Shown here: positions 27,324-36,635 of the stretch, in pieces
How the letters are laid out: the number at the start of each line of letters is the position of its first letter
Numbering within the stretch: position 1 is the first letter of the stretch
NCBI RefSeq assembly: GCF_020165195.1
Contig: NZ_JAIUHR010000029.1
Span: 25,740 to 89,739, forward strand
From: Mesorhizobium sp. CA14
GTDB taxonomy: Bacteria; Pseudomonadota; Alphaproteobacteria; Rhizobiales; Rhizobiaceae
Reading direction: 5' to 3'
DNA length: 64,000 nucleotides
Notes under the pieces: model-generated
Seen by the model: only the letters and a program-made list of their open reading frames with translations
Databases searched by the model: none
Told to the model about the DNA's origin: nothing
Made by a program: the position numbers and the translations under genes

Positions 27324-28679
27324 GTGCGCCACTTGCCGACATTCCCGTTCACCGAAGCGGATCCAATCCAACACCCTGGGCCGCCGCCCAAGGCTTCGGA
27401 GGTGGTGATCGTCGGTGGCGGCATCATCGGCGTAACCACGGCGCTCTTCCTTGCCTCCCGCAACATTCCGGTGACGCTGCTGGAAAAAGGCCGTGTCGCG
27501 GCCGAACAGTCCTCGCGAAACTGGGGCTGGATCAGAAAGCAGGGGCGGGACGCGGATGAGCTGCCGATCGTCATCGAGGCTTGTCGCCTGTGGCGGCAAC
27601 TCGCCGACGAATGCGGCGAGGACATCGGCCTGAACCAGACCGGCGTGACCTACCTGGCGAACGCCGACAAGGACATGGCCAAGTTCGAAGAGTTCATGAG
27701 GATCGCCGCGATCCATGAGCTCGACACGCGCCTTCTGGACACCGACCAGACCGCGAAACTCATCACCGGCATGTCGCGTAGATTCGCGGGCGCCATGACG
27801 ACACCCTCCGATATGCGCGCGGAACCCTGGCTGGCGGTGCCGGCGCTGGCCAGGCTTGCCGTGCGAAAGGGCGTCAGGATCGTGGAGAGTTGCGCCGCGC
27901 GCACCCTCGACATCGCGGCCGGCAGGATCAAGGGCGTTTGGACCGAGGCGGGATATATCGAGACCTCCACCGTGCTGGTCGCCGGCGGCGCGTGGTCTTC
28001 CTTGTTCCTGGCGAGGCACGGCGTGTCCATCCCCCAGCTGAGCGTCCGGGTAACCGTGGCCGCGACGGAACCCCTGCCCGAGATCTATGCAGGCGCGGCC
28101 GCCGACGATCACATCGCTTTCCGGTGCAGGCAGGATGGTGGATACACGCTCGCCGCCGGCGGCAGCCACCTGCTTTATTTGGGGCCCGACGCGTTCCGGC
28201 ACTTCACCCAATATCTTCCCGCCCTCAGGGACAATCCGTTCGGCACGCGCTATTTCCCCTTCGCGCCGTCGGGCTATCCCGATGGCTGGTCGACGCCGCG
28301 CGATTGGGCGCCGGATTCAGAGAGCCCATTCGAGAGAATGCGGGTGCTCAGTCCGGCCCCTGAGCCGGCAAAGCTTCGATCGATCGAGCGCAATTTCAAG
28401 CAGCTTTTCCCCCGGTTCGAAACGGTTCGCCTGAAGGCCGGCTGGGGCGGTATGATCGACGCCATGCCCGACGTCGTTCCCGTGGTGGATCGGGTCCAGG
28501 CGATCGGTGGTCTTTTCGTCGCGACGGGAATGTGCGGCCATGGATTCGGCATTGGGCCTGGCATCGGCCGCGTCGTCTCCGACATGATCCGGGGAAACGC
28601 CATCGGGCACGATCTAAGCCGCTTCCGGCTGCCGCGCTTCTACGATGGAAGCCCGGTACGGTTAGGGCCGGCTCTTTGA
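27324..28679 (+). CDS. FAD-dependent oxidoreductase of the DAO family
   Basis: A 451-residue D-amino-acid-oxidase/glycine-oxidase-like flavoprotein. The ADP-binding loop VVIVGGGIIGVTTALFLASR is at residues 27-46, the conserved block SSRNWGWIRKQGRD follows at about 63, and the C-terminal FAD motif is GLFVATGMCGHGFGIGPGIGR. No signal peptide. The start is a GTG at 27324 with a weak ribosome-binding site, so the N-terminus is uncertain by some residues. Likely oxidises a secondary or D-amino acid; substrate unknown. It lies between aglR and a broken copy of an aglR-like 3' end, suggesting it arrived or was rearranged with that duplication. Confidence 0.85.
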   Translation: MRHLPTFPFTEADPIQHPGPPPKASEVVIVGGGIIGVTTALFLASRNIPVTLLEKGRVAAEQSSRNWGWIRKQGRDADELPIVIEACRLWRQLADECGEDIGLNQTGVTYLANADKDMAKFEEFMRIAAIHELDTRLLDTDQTAKLITGMSRRFAGAMTTPSDMRAEPWLAVPALARLAVRKGVRIVESCAARTLDIAAGRIKGVWTEAGYIETSTVLVAGGAWSSLFLARHGVSIPQLSVRVTVAATEPLPEIYAGAAADDHIAFRCRQDGGYTLAAGGSHLLYLGPDAFRHFTQYLPALRDNPFGTRYFPFAPSGYPDGWSTPRDWAPDSESPFERMRVLSPAPEPAKLRSIERNFKQLFPRFETVRLKAGWGGMIDAMPDVVPVVDRVQAIGGLFVATGMCGHGFGIGPGIGRVVSDMIRGNAIGHDLSRFRLPRFYDGSPVRLGPAL

Positions 28680-28715
28680 ATAGGTCGCGTGTGGCTTTAT
28701 CCGATCAGTCTTGGA

Positions 28716-28819
28716 TTTGCTCGATCCGCCTCGCCGACGCCTGCGTCGCTGAACAATTGGCGGCTCGTACATCGGGGTTGGAAGAAGGCGCGGGCGGCGA
28801 GGTCCGGCCGGTCGACCTT
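28716..28819 (+). pseudogene. Remnant of a LacI-family regulator 3' end, aglR-like
   Basis: In one frame this stretch encodes a 36-residue segment from SIRLADACVAEQLAARTSGLE to GGEVRPVDL, matching the C-terminus of AglR (SIRLAGARVAERLAARISGLE to RGEVWPVDL) at about 27 of 36 positions, and the DNA is clearly similar too. No start, DNA-binding or sugar-binding part precedes it; the DAO gene ends 37 bp upstream. It is the broken end of a duplicate or paralogous regulator. The downstream boundary abuts the stop of the HNH gene. Confidence 0.7.
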
Positions 28820-28822
28820 GGA

Positions 28823-29869
28823 TTACTGCAAGCTTTCACGTTTGTACTGCTTTAAGGCTTCATTGAAGCGTTCGCTGAAGTCGTCGGGAAGATCGAAGGT
28901 GAGCGTCCAATGGATAATTAGCGGCTCTTCGACTGTTCCTCCGTGGTCCGTGCCGATCATCGCCACCATCTCATCGAGCTTCCCAGGAATCTCAGCTAAC
29001 CTGGCTGCGTTGCGTCCGAGCGCGTTCGTCAGGACCGTTCGTATGGCTTCGCCTTCCTCGGGAATATGCGCGAAATGCAGAGATTCCTCGCAATCGACGA
29101 TCGCAGTAACGGCGTCCCGGATCAGGACGCAGACGTCGTGCATTTCTTCTATATCGGCGGGCTGCCCGGGGGCCCCCCAGCTTGCGGTCAGCCGGTCTAC
29201 AAGCGCTGCGAGAGGGCCGACGAGGTTCGACATAATGTGTGTGCGTTCCGTCACCCAATTAAGGAACTGGTCGCGTTGTACTCGAGCCTGCGGGATGTAG
29301 TAGTGACCGGACTGGAGGTTCTTAAGGCGCTTGAACTGCGGCTTGTTTAGATGCCTCATCAGCTCCGCGACGAAGCGCCACTCCCACCCGTCAGGTTTGT
29401 CGATGACGATGCGTTGAATGATAGGTGGATAACGCGCAAGGAAGTCGAGGGACGCCATCTCTGTCTCGTATCGAATGCGATCTCCGCGAGTCCCTAGCTC
29501 GCGAGCGGCACGGTCCTCATGGTCTTTCCGCCAAGCGAAGAGCAGTTCGGCAGGATACTTCGCCGCGTCCCGATCAATCTGTCCATGGCAATTTCGGCAG
29601 AGCCAAATGCCGTTCGTGATCGCCGCACGTGTCACGTCTGACATGGTCGCATCGTAGCGCACCGCTCCCGGCTGTGCGCCCATGATATGGGCAGCCTCGC
29701 CAATCGTCGTCGCTTTCGCGGGATCGCTGTTCGGACCGACGGTCAGAGCGCCGCAATCAGGATGCGAACACTGGAAGCGTGCTCGTCTGGCAAGAGTATC
29801 AATCGTTGATTTGGAGAAATCTGGAACCGCCATAGTCCTTAAATACACAGCCGCGTTGTCTAAGGCCAT
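28823..29869 (-). CDS. HNH nuclease-like protein, possible defence effector
   Basis: A 348-residue protein with an N-terminal Cys4-zinc HNH module: C34 and C39 (CSHPDC), H61 (EAAHIMG), N86 (TNGIWLC), and C91, C94, H95 (CRNCHGQID), then the usual YPAELLFAWRKDHE tail. Residues 130-348 are a helical domain I do not recognise; it might sense or bind something. Two starts are possible, 29869 (AGGAG directly abutting ATG) and 29833 (MAVPDFSK, AAGGA close by). The DNA looks less GC-biased at third positions than its neighbours, and it adjoins a broken regulator, both signs of acquisition. Standalone HNH proteins of this shape are often phage-defence or mobile-element genes; that role is inference. 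Confidence 0.72.
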   Translation of the reverse strand: MALDNAAVYLRTMAVPDFSKSTIDTLARRARFQCSHPDCGALTVGPNSDPAKATTIGEAAHIMGAQPGAVRYDATMSDVTRAAITNGIWLCRNCHGQIDRDAAKYPAELLFAWRKDHEDRAARELGTRGDRIRYETEMASLDFLARYPPIIQRIVIDKPDGWEWRFVAELMRHLNKPQFKRLKNLQSGHYYIPQARVQRDQFLNWVTERTHIMSNLVGPLAALVDRLTASWGAPGQPADIEEMHDVCVLIRDAVTAIVDCEESLHFAHIPEEGEAIRTVLTNALGRNAARLAEIPGKLDEMVAMIGTDHGGTVEEPLIIHWTLTFDLPDDFSERFNEALKQYKRESLQ

Positions 29870-30033
29870 CTCCTATACAGGTTCGAAGCGGGCATTTTTG
29901 CGGAGAGCCGAAGGTTTCATAAAAGGTTGGTTGCTGAATGCAGCAATCCACTGAATTCGATTTCGATCGCGGACCGACAGACGTCGGCGGCAAGTTGCCT
30001 AGTCTTGACCCTAATGCAAGTGTCCAAAGTTCT

Positions 30034-31479
30034 CTACTTCGTCGCCTCGGCCGCCTTCGTATCGATCAGCCCATAGCCGAAATCATTGTCCCTCCCCTTG
30101 GGCCCGAGATCCTTGGCCGTGGCGGCGAGCGCCTTCTCGATCTCGTCAGCCGTGCGGTCCGGCGCGGCGTGGAGCAGGTTGGCGATGGCGCCGGACACGA
30201 TTGCGGCGGCGAAGGAGGTGCCGGTCACCACGTCCGATCCGGCGCCGCTCGGCGCCACCATCTCGACGCCCGGCGCCGAGATGAAGACATAGGCGCCGCG
30301 ATTGGCCTGCGGCATCAGCCCGTCCTTGGCGTCGGTGGCCGTCACCGCGATCACGCCGTCGAAGGCGGCCGGATAGCCATAGGGCGCTTTCGGGCCGTTG
30401 TTGCCGGCGGCGGCCACCAGCACCATGCCCATCGCCCGCGCATTGCGGCAGGCGGTGCCGAGCAGGTCGTTCTTCGGCCCGACGAAGCTCATATTGATGA
30501 TGCGCACATTCTGCTCGGCCGCCCAATCGAGCGCCGACAAGATGACGTCCATGGTCGACTTGCCGCCTTCGAAAGCGCGCGCGTGATAGATCCTGGCGCC
30601 CGGCGCCATGCCTTCCAGCGGACCGACGCCGGCGATAAGCCCGTCGACAGAGGTGCCGTGGTCGCGCTTCTCGATCGGCACATTGGGCATGGCGTCGTAT
30701 TGGCCGGCAATCACGCCGGCCAGCGCGGGATTGGTATCGTCGATGCCGGTGTCGATGACCGCGACGCGCACATTCTCGCCGCTTGCTTGGCTGGCGTCGA
30801 GCGCGATGCGGTCGAAGGCATAGTTCACGATGCCGGCCGCCTGCTGCAGCGTGTAGATATGGTTGGGCTCGCGGCGCCGCGTGCGGCCGTCCGCGGCAAG
30901 CTGCGCCAGCACCACGCCGACGGGCCGCCCGTCGGTGATGCCGAAGCGCACCAGGGTGGTGCCGAGCAGCCGCGACTGGCGCTGCGAGCGCACCTGCAGG
31001 CCGAAGGAATTGGCGATCTGCTGTACTACGCTGGCGCCGCCGTCGACCGTCACCAGCACCTCGTCGGGCACGAACTCGCCGGCGATCGCGCGCGGCGGCT
31101 CCGCCAGGTTGAGGCCTTGCGGCACCGTGACGGGTCCGCTCGGCGCCGGAGCGGGTGGCGGCGTGTTGTTCGAACCGTTCGACGACGGTGTTCCGTTGGG
31201 CGGTGCTGGCGTTTGCGGGACCGTGGGCGCCGGCGAGTTCGGAAAGAGATCGACGATCAGCGCCGGCAGGATCACCGCGCCGCCCGCGGCCGGGCCCGGC
31301 GTCCCAGCACCGTTCTTGGCGCCGCCGTCCCTGTCGCAGCCACCGGCCGCCGTCGTGCGGCTCAGGCAATCGAGCTGCTTTTGCGTCAGGTTGGGGTCGT
31401 TGGTCTGCGCGAATGCAGGCGCGGCGACAAAAGCCGCCGCGAGGATCACCGCATGAAGAATGACCGCCTTAGCCGCCAT
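30034..31479 (-). CDS. Secreted subtilisin-family (S8) serine protease
   Basis: A 481-residue subtilase. Signal peptide 1-24 (AVILAAAFVAAPAFA), a Pro/Asn/Ser-rich linker (80-118), a propeptide-like domain (about 137-207, starting FVPDEVLVTVDGG), then the catalytic domain with Asp243 (VIDTGID), His274 (RDHGTSVDG), oxyanion Asn360/361 (AAGNNGP) and Ser422 (GTSFAAA). It ends soon after the catalytic domain. The start at 31479 is chosen for the signal peptide and overlaps the end of the anti-sigma gene by 11 bases, so the protease is part of the sigma/anti-sigma operon. Expected in the periplasm or outside. Confidence 0.9.
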   Translation of the reverse strand: MAAKAVILHAVILAAAFVAAPAFAQTNDPNLTQKQLDCLSRTTAAGGCDRDGGAKNGAGTPGPAAGGAVILPALIVDLFPNSPAPTVPQTPAPPNGTPSSNGSNNTPPPAPAPSGPVTVPQGLNLAEPPRAIAGEFVPDEVLVTVDGGASVVQQIANSFGLQVRSQRQSRLLGTTLVRFGITDGRPVGVVLAQLAADGRTRRREPNHIYTLQQAAGIVNYAFDRIALDASQASGENVRVAVIDTGIDDTNPALAGVIAGQYDAMPNVPIEKRDHGTSVDGLIAGVGPLEGMAPGARIYHARAFEGGKSTMDVILSALDWAAEQNVRIINMSFVGPKNDLLGTACRNARAMGMVLVAAAGNNGPKAPYGYPAAFDGVIAVTATDAKDGLMPQANRGAYVFISAPGVEMVAPSGAGSDVVTGTSFAAAIVSGAIANLLHAAPDRTADEIEKALAATAKDLGPKGRDNDFGYGLIDTKAAEATK

Positions 31480-32134
31480 CGGCCGGTTTCCTTCCCTGCA
31501 CCACAGCCTCAGCGAAAGGCTGGGCGGCAATAAGGCCGACGAGCTTGTCGTAATCGGCCGCCGTGCTGGCCGGGATCGTCAGGTGGAACACGCCGTCCGC
31601 GGTCGGGCCGCCGGCGATCTTCAACCCGTTCTGGCCGAGGAAGGTGGCGATATCGGCCATCTTCGCATCCGGCTTGAACTTGACCAGCACAAAAGGCAGC
31701 TTCGCCAGATCGTCTTGGGTGCCGGCCACTTCGAAGTTGTTGCCCCTGCCGCCCAGCTGTTCGAAGGACTGCACGATGACCAGCGCAAGCAGCGCCGCGG
31801 CAGCCGCCCAGGCGACGCCGGCAGGCATTGCCGTCACCCGGCCGAAGACCTTTGCCAGCCAGGATTGGCCGGGCGCGCGCACCGGCCCGGCCTCGGCGTC
31901 GAGCGCCCTGGTGAAACGGCTGAGCGCATCGGCGGGCGGGCGGATCGCTTCGTTGGCGGCGGCGGTGCCGGAGAATTCGGCCTCGGCCTCGCCAAGGGCG
32001 GCAAGCGCCGCCGGATCGGTCGCTAGCCATTCCTCGACGGCCTCCAGCTCGGCGCCTTCCAGCGAGCCGTTCAAATAGAACGGCAGCAGCGTTTCCATCT
32101 CGTCGCGGCGCGACATCTTTTCAGCGGCGCTCAT
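31469..32134 (-). CDS. Membrane anti-sigma factor with propeptide-like outer domain
   Basis: A 221-residue single-pass protein. Residues 11-55 (METLLPFYLNGSLEGAELEAVEEWLATD) are the helical anti-sigma N-terminus without a zinc HxxxCxxC motif; a membrane helix spans about 103-123 (AMPAGVAWAAAAALLALVIV). The outer part, residues 148-213, reads FVLVKFKPDAKMADIATFLGQ and continues to ADYDKLVGLIAAQPF, a beta-alpha-beta pattern much like the propeptide of the protease encoded next. Its ATG overlaps the sigma stop (ATGA). Assignment as anti-sigma rests on position, the N-terminal pattern and topology. Confidence 0.75.
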   Translation of the reverse strand: MSAAEKMSRRDEMETLLPFYLNGSLEGAELEAVEEWLATDPAALAALGEAEAEFSGTAAANEAIRPPADALSRFTRALDAEAGPVRAPGQSWLAKVFGRVTAMPAGVAWAAAAALLALVIVQSFEQLGGRGNNFEVAGTQDDLAKLPFVLVKFKPDAKMADIATFLGQNGLKIAGGPTADGVFHLTIPASTAADYDKLVGLIAAQPFAEAVVQGRKPADGG

Positions 32135-32697
32135 GGCCACCCCCTGTCGTAACCGGCGGCCTTGAGGGCTTCGCCGAGTTTCTTGCGGGCATAGAACATC
32201 CTGGTCTTGACGGTGGCGACCGGAATGCCGAGCACCTCGCCGATCTCGCTCACCGACTGCCCGTGGTAATAGGCAAGGTCGATCACCGTGCGGTGTTCCT
32301 CGGCCAAGGCGTCGACGAAGCGGCGCAAGGCGGCTGCCTTGTCCTCTTTCATGGTCACGACTTCCGGCGTGTCGGCGGCGTCGGGAACCTGCGCCGCATC
32401 GTCGTCGTCGATCCAGTCTTCCTTCTTCTTGCGCAGCATGGAGAGCGCCTTGAAGCGGGCGATGCCGAGCAGCCATGTCGAGACTTCGGAACGGCCCTCG
32501 AAGCCGGGCGCCTGCTTCCACAGTTCGAGAAAAACCTCGTTCGCGATATCGTCGGCCATCATTTCCGATCCCGTCTGGCGCGCCACGAAGCGGTAGATCC
32601 GCGCGTGGTGACGCATGAACAGGAGCCGAACGGCAGCCCGGTCGCCCTTCGCGACCCGGTCTACGAGCGCGCGATCGGTTTCGGTCGCCGCATTCAT
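32131..32697 (-). CDS. ECF-type RNA polymerase sigma factor
   Basis: A 188-residue ECF sigma factor with region 2 (about 12-80; YRFVARQTGSEMMADDIANEVFLELWKQ) and region 4 (about 125-180; LAEEHRTVIDLAYYHGQSVSEIGEVLGIPVATVKTRMFYARKKL). The start MNAATETDRALV at 32697 gives the normal family length; a GTG 20 codons upstream is an alternative. The gene is translationally coupled to the anti-sigma gene, then the S8 protease. No extension beyond region 4. Its regulon is not visible; an autoregulatory promoter should lie in 32698-32823. Confidence 0.92.
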   Translation of the reverse strand: MNAATETDRALVDRVAKGDRAAVRLLFMRHHARIYRFVARQTGSEMMADDIANEVFLELWKQAPGFEGRSEVSTWLLGIARFKALSMLRKKKEDWIDDDDAAQVPDAADTPEVVTMKEDKAAALRRFVDALAEEHRTVIDLAYYHGQSVSEIGEVLGIPVATVKTRMFYARKKLGEALKAAGYDRGWP

Positions 32698-32823
32698 GGC
32701 CGGTCGAGCCGCCTGGCTCCTCGAAGCTCTGTCGCTGATCGGTCCAAAAAGGTTCACCCTCCGCCAAGGATTTTCGGAGGCTAACCGAAGAAAGTGAGTG
32801 TTGCCAGAGGGCAGGGTTTCTCC

Positions 32824-32964
32824 TTCTCCCCTTGCGGGAGAAGGTGGCCGCGAAGCGGCTGGATGAGGGGTGTTCCAGGGAGAGCCGACGTCTCACTCCG
32901 CTGGAACACCCCTCATCCGTCTCGGCGCTGGCGCGCCGATCCACCTTCTCCCACAAGGGGAGAA
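32824..32964. repeat. Palindromic element, GCCGCGAAGCGGC class
   Basis: Inverted arms: TTCTCCCCTTGCGGGAGAAGG...GGATGAGGGGTGTTCCAG on the left, with its complement (CTGGAACACCCCTCATCC...CCTTCTCCCACAAGGGGAGAA) on the right, around a 20-bp centre. The left arm carries GGTGGCCGCGAAGCGGC, which is also present in the element inside xdhC. It fills the gap between the sigma factor gene and the downstream phosphodiesterase gene. Confidence 0.85.
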
Positions 32965-32977
32965 AGAAAGGCCGCGC

Positions 32978-33817
32978 TTACCCCAAAAACGCCTTGGCCT
33001 TCATCGTCTCCGGTATTTCCACACCAAGCCGGCTCAGCACTGTCGGCGCGAGCTGCAGCTGGTCGAGCTGCGTGCCGGCCTCGGGACCTTTCGCCGGTCC
33101 GAAATAATAAAGCGCGAAATCCTGCATCTCGTCGTCATGGCCGCCATGGTGGCCGCGATCGGTCTGGCCATGGTCGGCCGTCACGATCACTTCATAGCCG
33201 GCCTGGCGCCATTGCGGCAGGAAGGGGGCGAGCATGCCGTCCATCGCGTAGCAGGCGTGATCCATCTCGTGGCAGTCATGGCCGAAGCGATGGCCCATCG
33301 AGTCCAGCGTGCAGGTGTGCAGGATGCCGTAGTCGATGCCATGGCGTTTGGTCAGCATCGTCAGCGTCGCGAACAGGTCGACGTCGCTTGGCGTCATCTG
33401 GTTCTTGAGATTGTAACCGGTCATGGTGTGGAAGCGGCCATGCGTGATCGGCCCGCCCGGCTCGTCGAACTCCATGTCCTCGACAAGGTCGAACGGATAC
33501 GAACGGAAGAACTCCGACCAGTAGGAATGGGTCACCGCGCCCGTCTTGCCGCCGGCCTTGCTCACTTCCGAAAAAATGTCCGGCTGCGTGACGCGAAAGC
33601 GGTTCTCGTTGGAAAGGATGCCGTGCACCTGCGGCGTGACACCGGTGTGGATCGAGGCGTAGCAGCAGGCGGACGTCGACGGCAGCACCGAGCGCATCTT
33701 CCACACCCGCGCCTCGCCCGATTGCGCCCAGCCTTCGAGATTGCCCATCAGCCGGCGCCAGTTCCGGTAGGGCACGCCGTCGAGTATGATGAGCAGCAGT
33801 TTGGATTTGAGCGCCAC
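32978..33817 (-). CDS. Alkaline-phosphatase-superfamily phosphodiesterase
   Basis: A 279-residue type I phosphodiesterase/nucleotide pyrophosphatase-like enzyme. Metal ligands and nucleophile are visible: Asp in LLIILDGVPYRNW, the Thr/Ser nucleophile region VLPSTSACCYASIHTG, TLDSMGHRFGHD and VTADHGQTDRGHHGG near residues 160-225. No signal peptide, so cytoplasmic. It is the distal gene of the peptide-type ABC operon, separated from the ATPase gene by the remnant of a second binding protein and a strong hairpin, hinting that the transported ligand carries a phosphoester or phosphonate; that is inference. Confidence 0.85.
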   Translation of the reverse strand: MALKSKLLLIILDGVPYRNWRRLMGNLEGWAQSGEARVWKMRSVLPSTSACCYASIHTGVTPQVHGILSNENRFRVTQPDIFSEVSKAGGKTGAVTHSYWSEFFRSYPFDLVEDMEFDEPGGPITHGRFHTMTGYNLKNQMTPSDVDLFATLTMLTKRHGIDYGILHTCTLDSMGHRFGHDCHEMDHACYAMDGMLAPFLPQWRQAGYEVIVTADHGQTDRGHHGGHDDEMQDFALYYFGPAKGPEAGTQLDQLQLAPTVLSRLGVEIPETMKAKAFLG

Positions 33818-33850
33818 GGAACGTCCCTGTGGTTGTTCTTCGAAACAGAA

Positions 33851-33879
33851 GCGCCGCGTGTCGCGCGGACACGCGGCGC
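33851..33879. other. Strong hairpin between the binding-protein remnant and the phosphodiesterase gene
   Basis: A perfect 12-bp stem, GCGCCGCGTGTC / GACACGCGGCGC, with a 5-base loop. On the operon strand it is followed by TTCTGTTTCG rather than a clean T-run, so it may be a leaky terminator or a stabilising stem left from the lost binding-protein gene. Confidence 0.65.
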
Positions 33880-33898
33880 TCCTTTGGATAGCCTGATA

Positions 33899-34046
33899 TC
33901 AGGCGTTCAGCCAGCACTCGCAGAGCGCGTAGCCGTCCATCATCTCGCCATTGGGGTTCTTCACCCAGCCACCGACCTTCTTGGTGTTGGCGGCATCGAC
34001 AAACTGGTTGAAGAACGGCACGATCAAGGCGCTTCGTCGCGCATCT
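33899..34046 (-). pseudogene. 3' remnant of a second ABC solute-binding protein gene
   Basis: The minus strand encodes IVPFFNQFVDAANTKKVGGW and then a tail ending ECWLNA before a stop at 33899. This aligns with the C-terminus of the intact binding protein at 37693 (IVPFFNQFVDATGKGVEGW ... ECWLQA). Upstream similarity continues for a few codons with a small indel and stops near 34046; about 480 codons are missing. A deletion has removed the gene body between the ATPase gene and the phosphodiesterase gene. Confidence 0.82.
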
Positions 34047-34100
34047 TTTCCGCTTCGCATTGCAGTCGCATGGCAGCATTGCCGCGAAAAGTCTGGTGCC

Positions 34101-35755
<1,655 letters not shown>

Positions 35756-35756
<1 letters not shown>

Positions 35757-36577
35757 CAGCCGCGCCCTCCCTTCAGGCTCGTCGTGCGGTTGAGCACCCA
35801 GTCGGCGACGAGGTTGACCGAGATTGCCAGCACAGCGATTGCCGCCGCCGGGATCAGCGCCGCCGGAATGCCGAAGACGATGCCGTCCTTGTTCTCCTTG
35901 ACCATGCCGCCCCAATCCGAATCCGGCGGCTGCACGCCAAGGCCGAGGAAGGACAGCGCCGACAGGAAGAGCACCGCGAAGATGAAGCGCACGCCGAGCT
36001 CGGCCACCAGCGGCGACAGCGCATTGGGCAGGATCTCGCGGAAGATGATCCAGCCCTTGCCTTCGCCGCGCAATTTCGCCGCCTCGACGAAATCCATGAC
36101 GTTGATGTCGACGGCGACAGCGCGCGAGAGGCGATAGACGCGGGTGGAATCCAGGATGCCCATCACCAGGATCAGAGTCAGCGTGTTCGTCGGCAGCACG
36201 GACAACACGACGAGACCGAAGATCAGCGTCGGGATCGACATCAGAAGGTCGACGAAGCGCGACAGCAGCGTGTCGAACCAGCCGCCGAACACCGCCGCCG
36301 TGAAGCCGAGGATCGAGCCCAGCGAGAAGGACAGCGCCGTCGCCGCCACCGCGATCTCCATGGTGATGCGCGCGCCGTAGATCATGCGCGAGATAAGATC
36401 GCGGCCGAGATTGTCCGTGCCCAGCCAGTGCACCGCCGACATCGGCTCCCATACGTCGCCGACGATCTCGCCATTGCCATGCGGCGCGACCCAGGGCGCG
36501 AAGATGGCGCAGAACGCGAAAGCGCCGGTCAGGATCAGTCCGATCCAGGCGGTGACTGGGATTTGTCGTAGCGCCAT
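35756..36577 (-). CDS. Peptide-type ABC transporter permease, DppC-like
   Basis: A 273-residue inner-membrane permease with an N-terminal helix (AWIGLILTGAFAFCAIFAPWVAP), the motif HWLGTDNLGRDLISRMIYGAR typical of DppC/OppC proteins, and the EAA loop FVEAAKLRGEGKGWIIFREILPNALSPLV. Forms the channel with the partner encoded 58 bp upstream, and its stop overlaps the ATPase start. Specificity not readable. Confidence 0.92.
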
Positions 36578-36635
36578 TCGCCTCAGTTCCCCTTCTGGTC
36601 GTCTTGCATCCGGCCCGTCATTTCGGATGCTCCCG

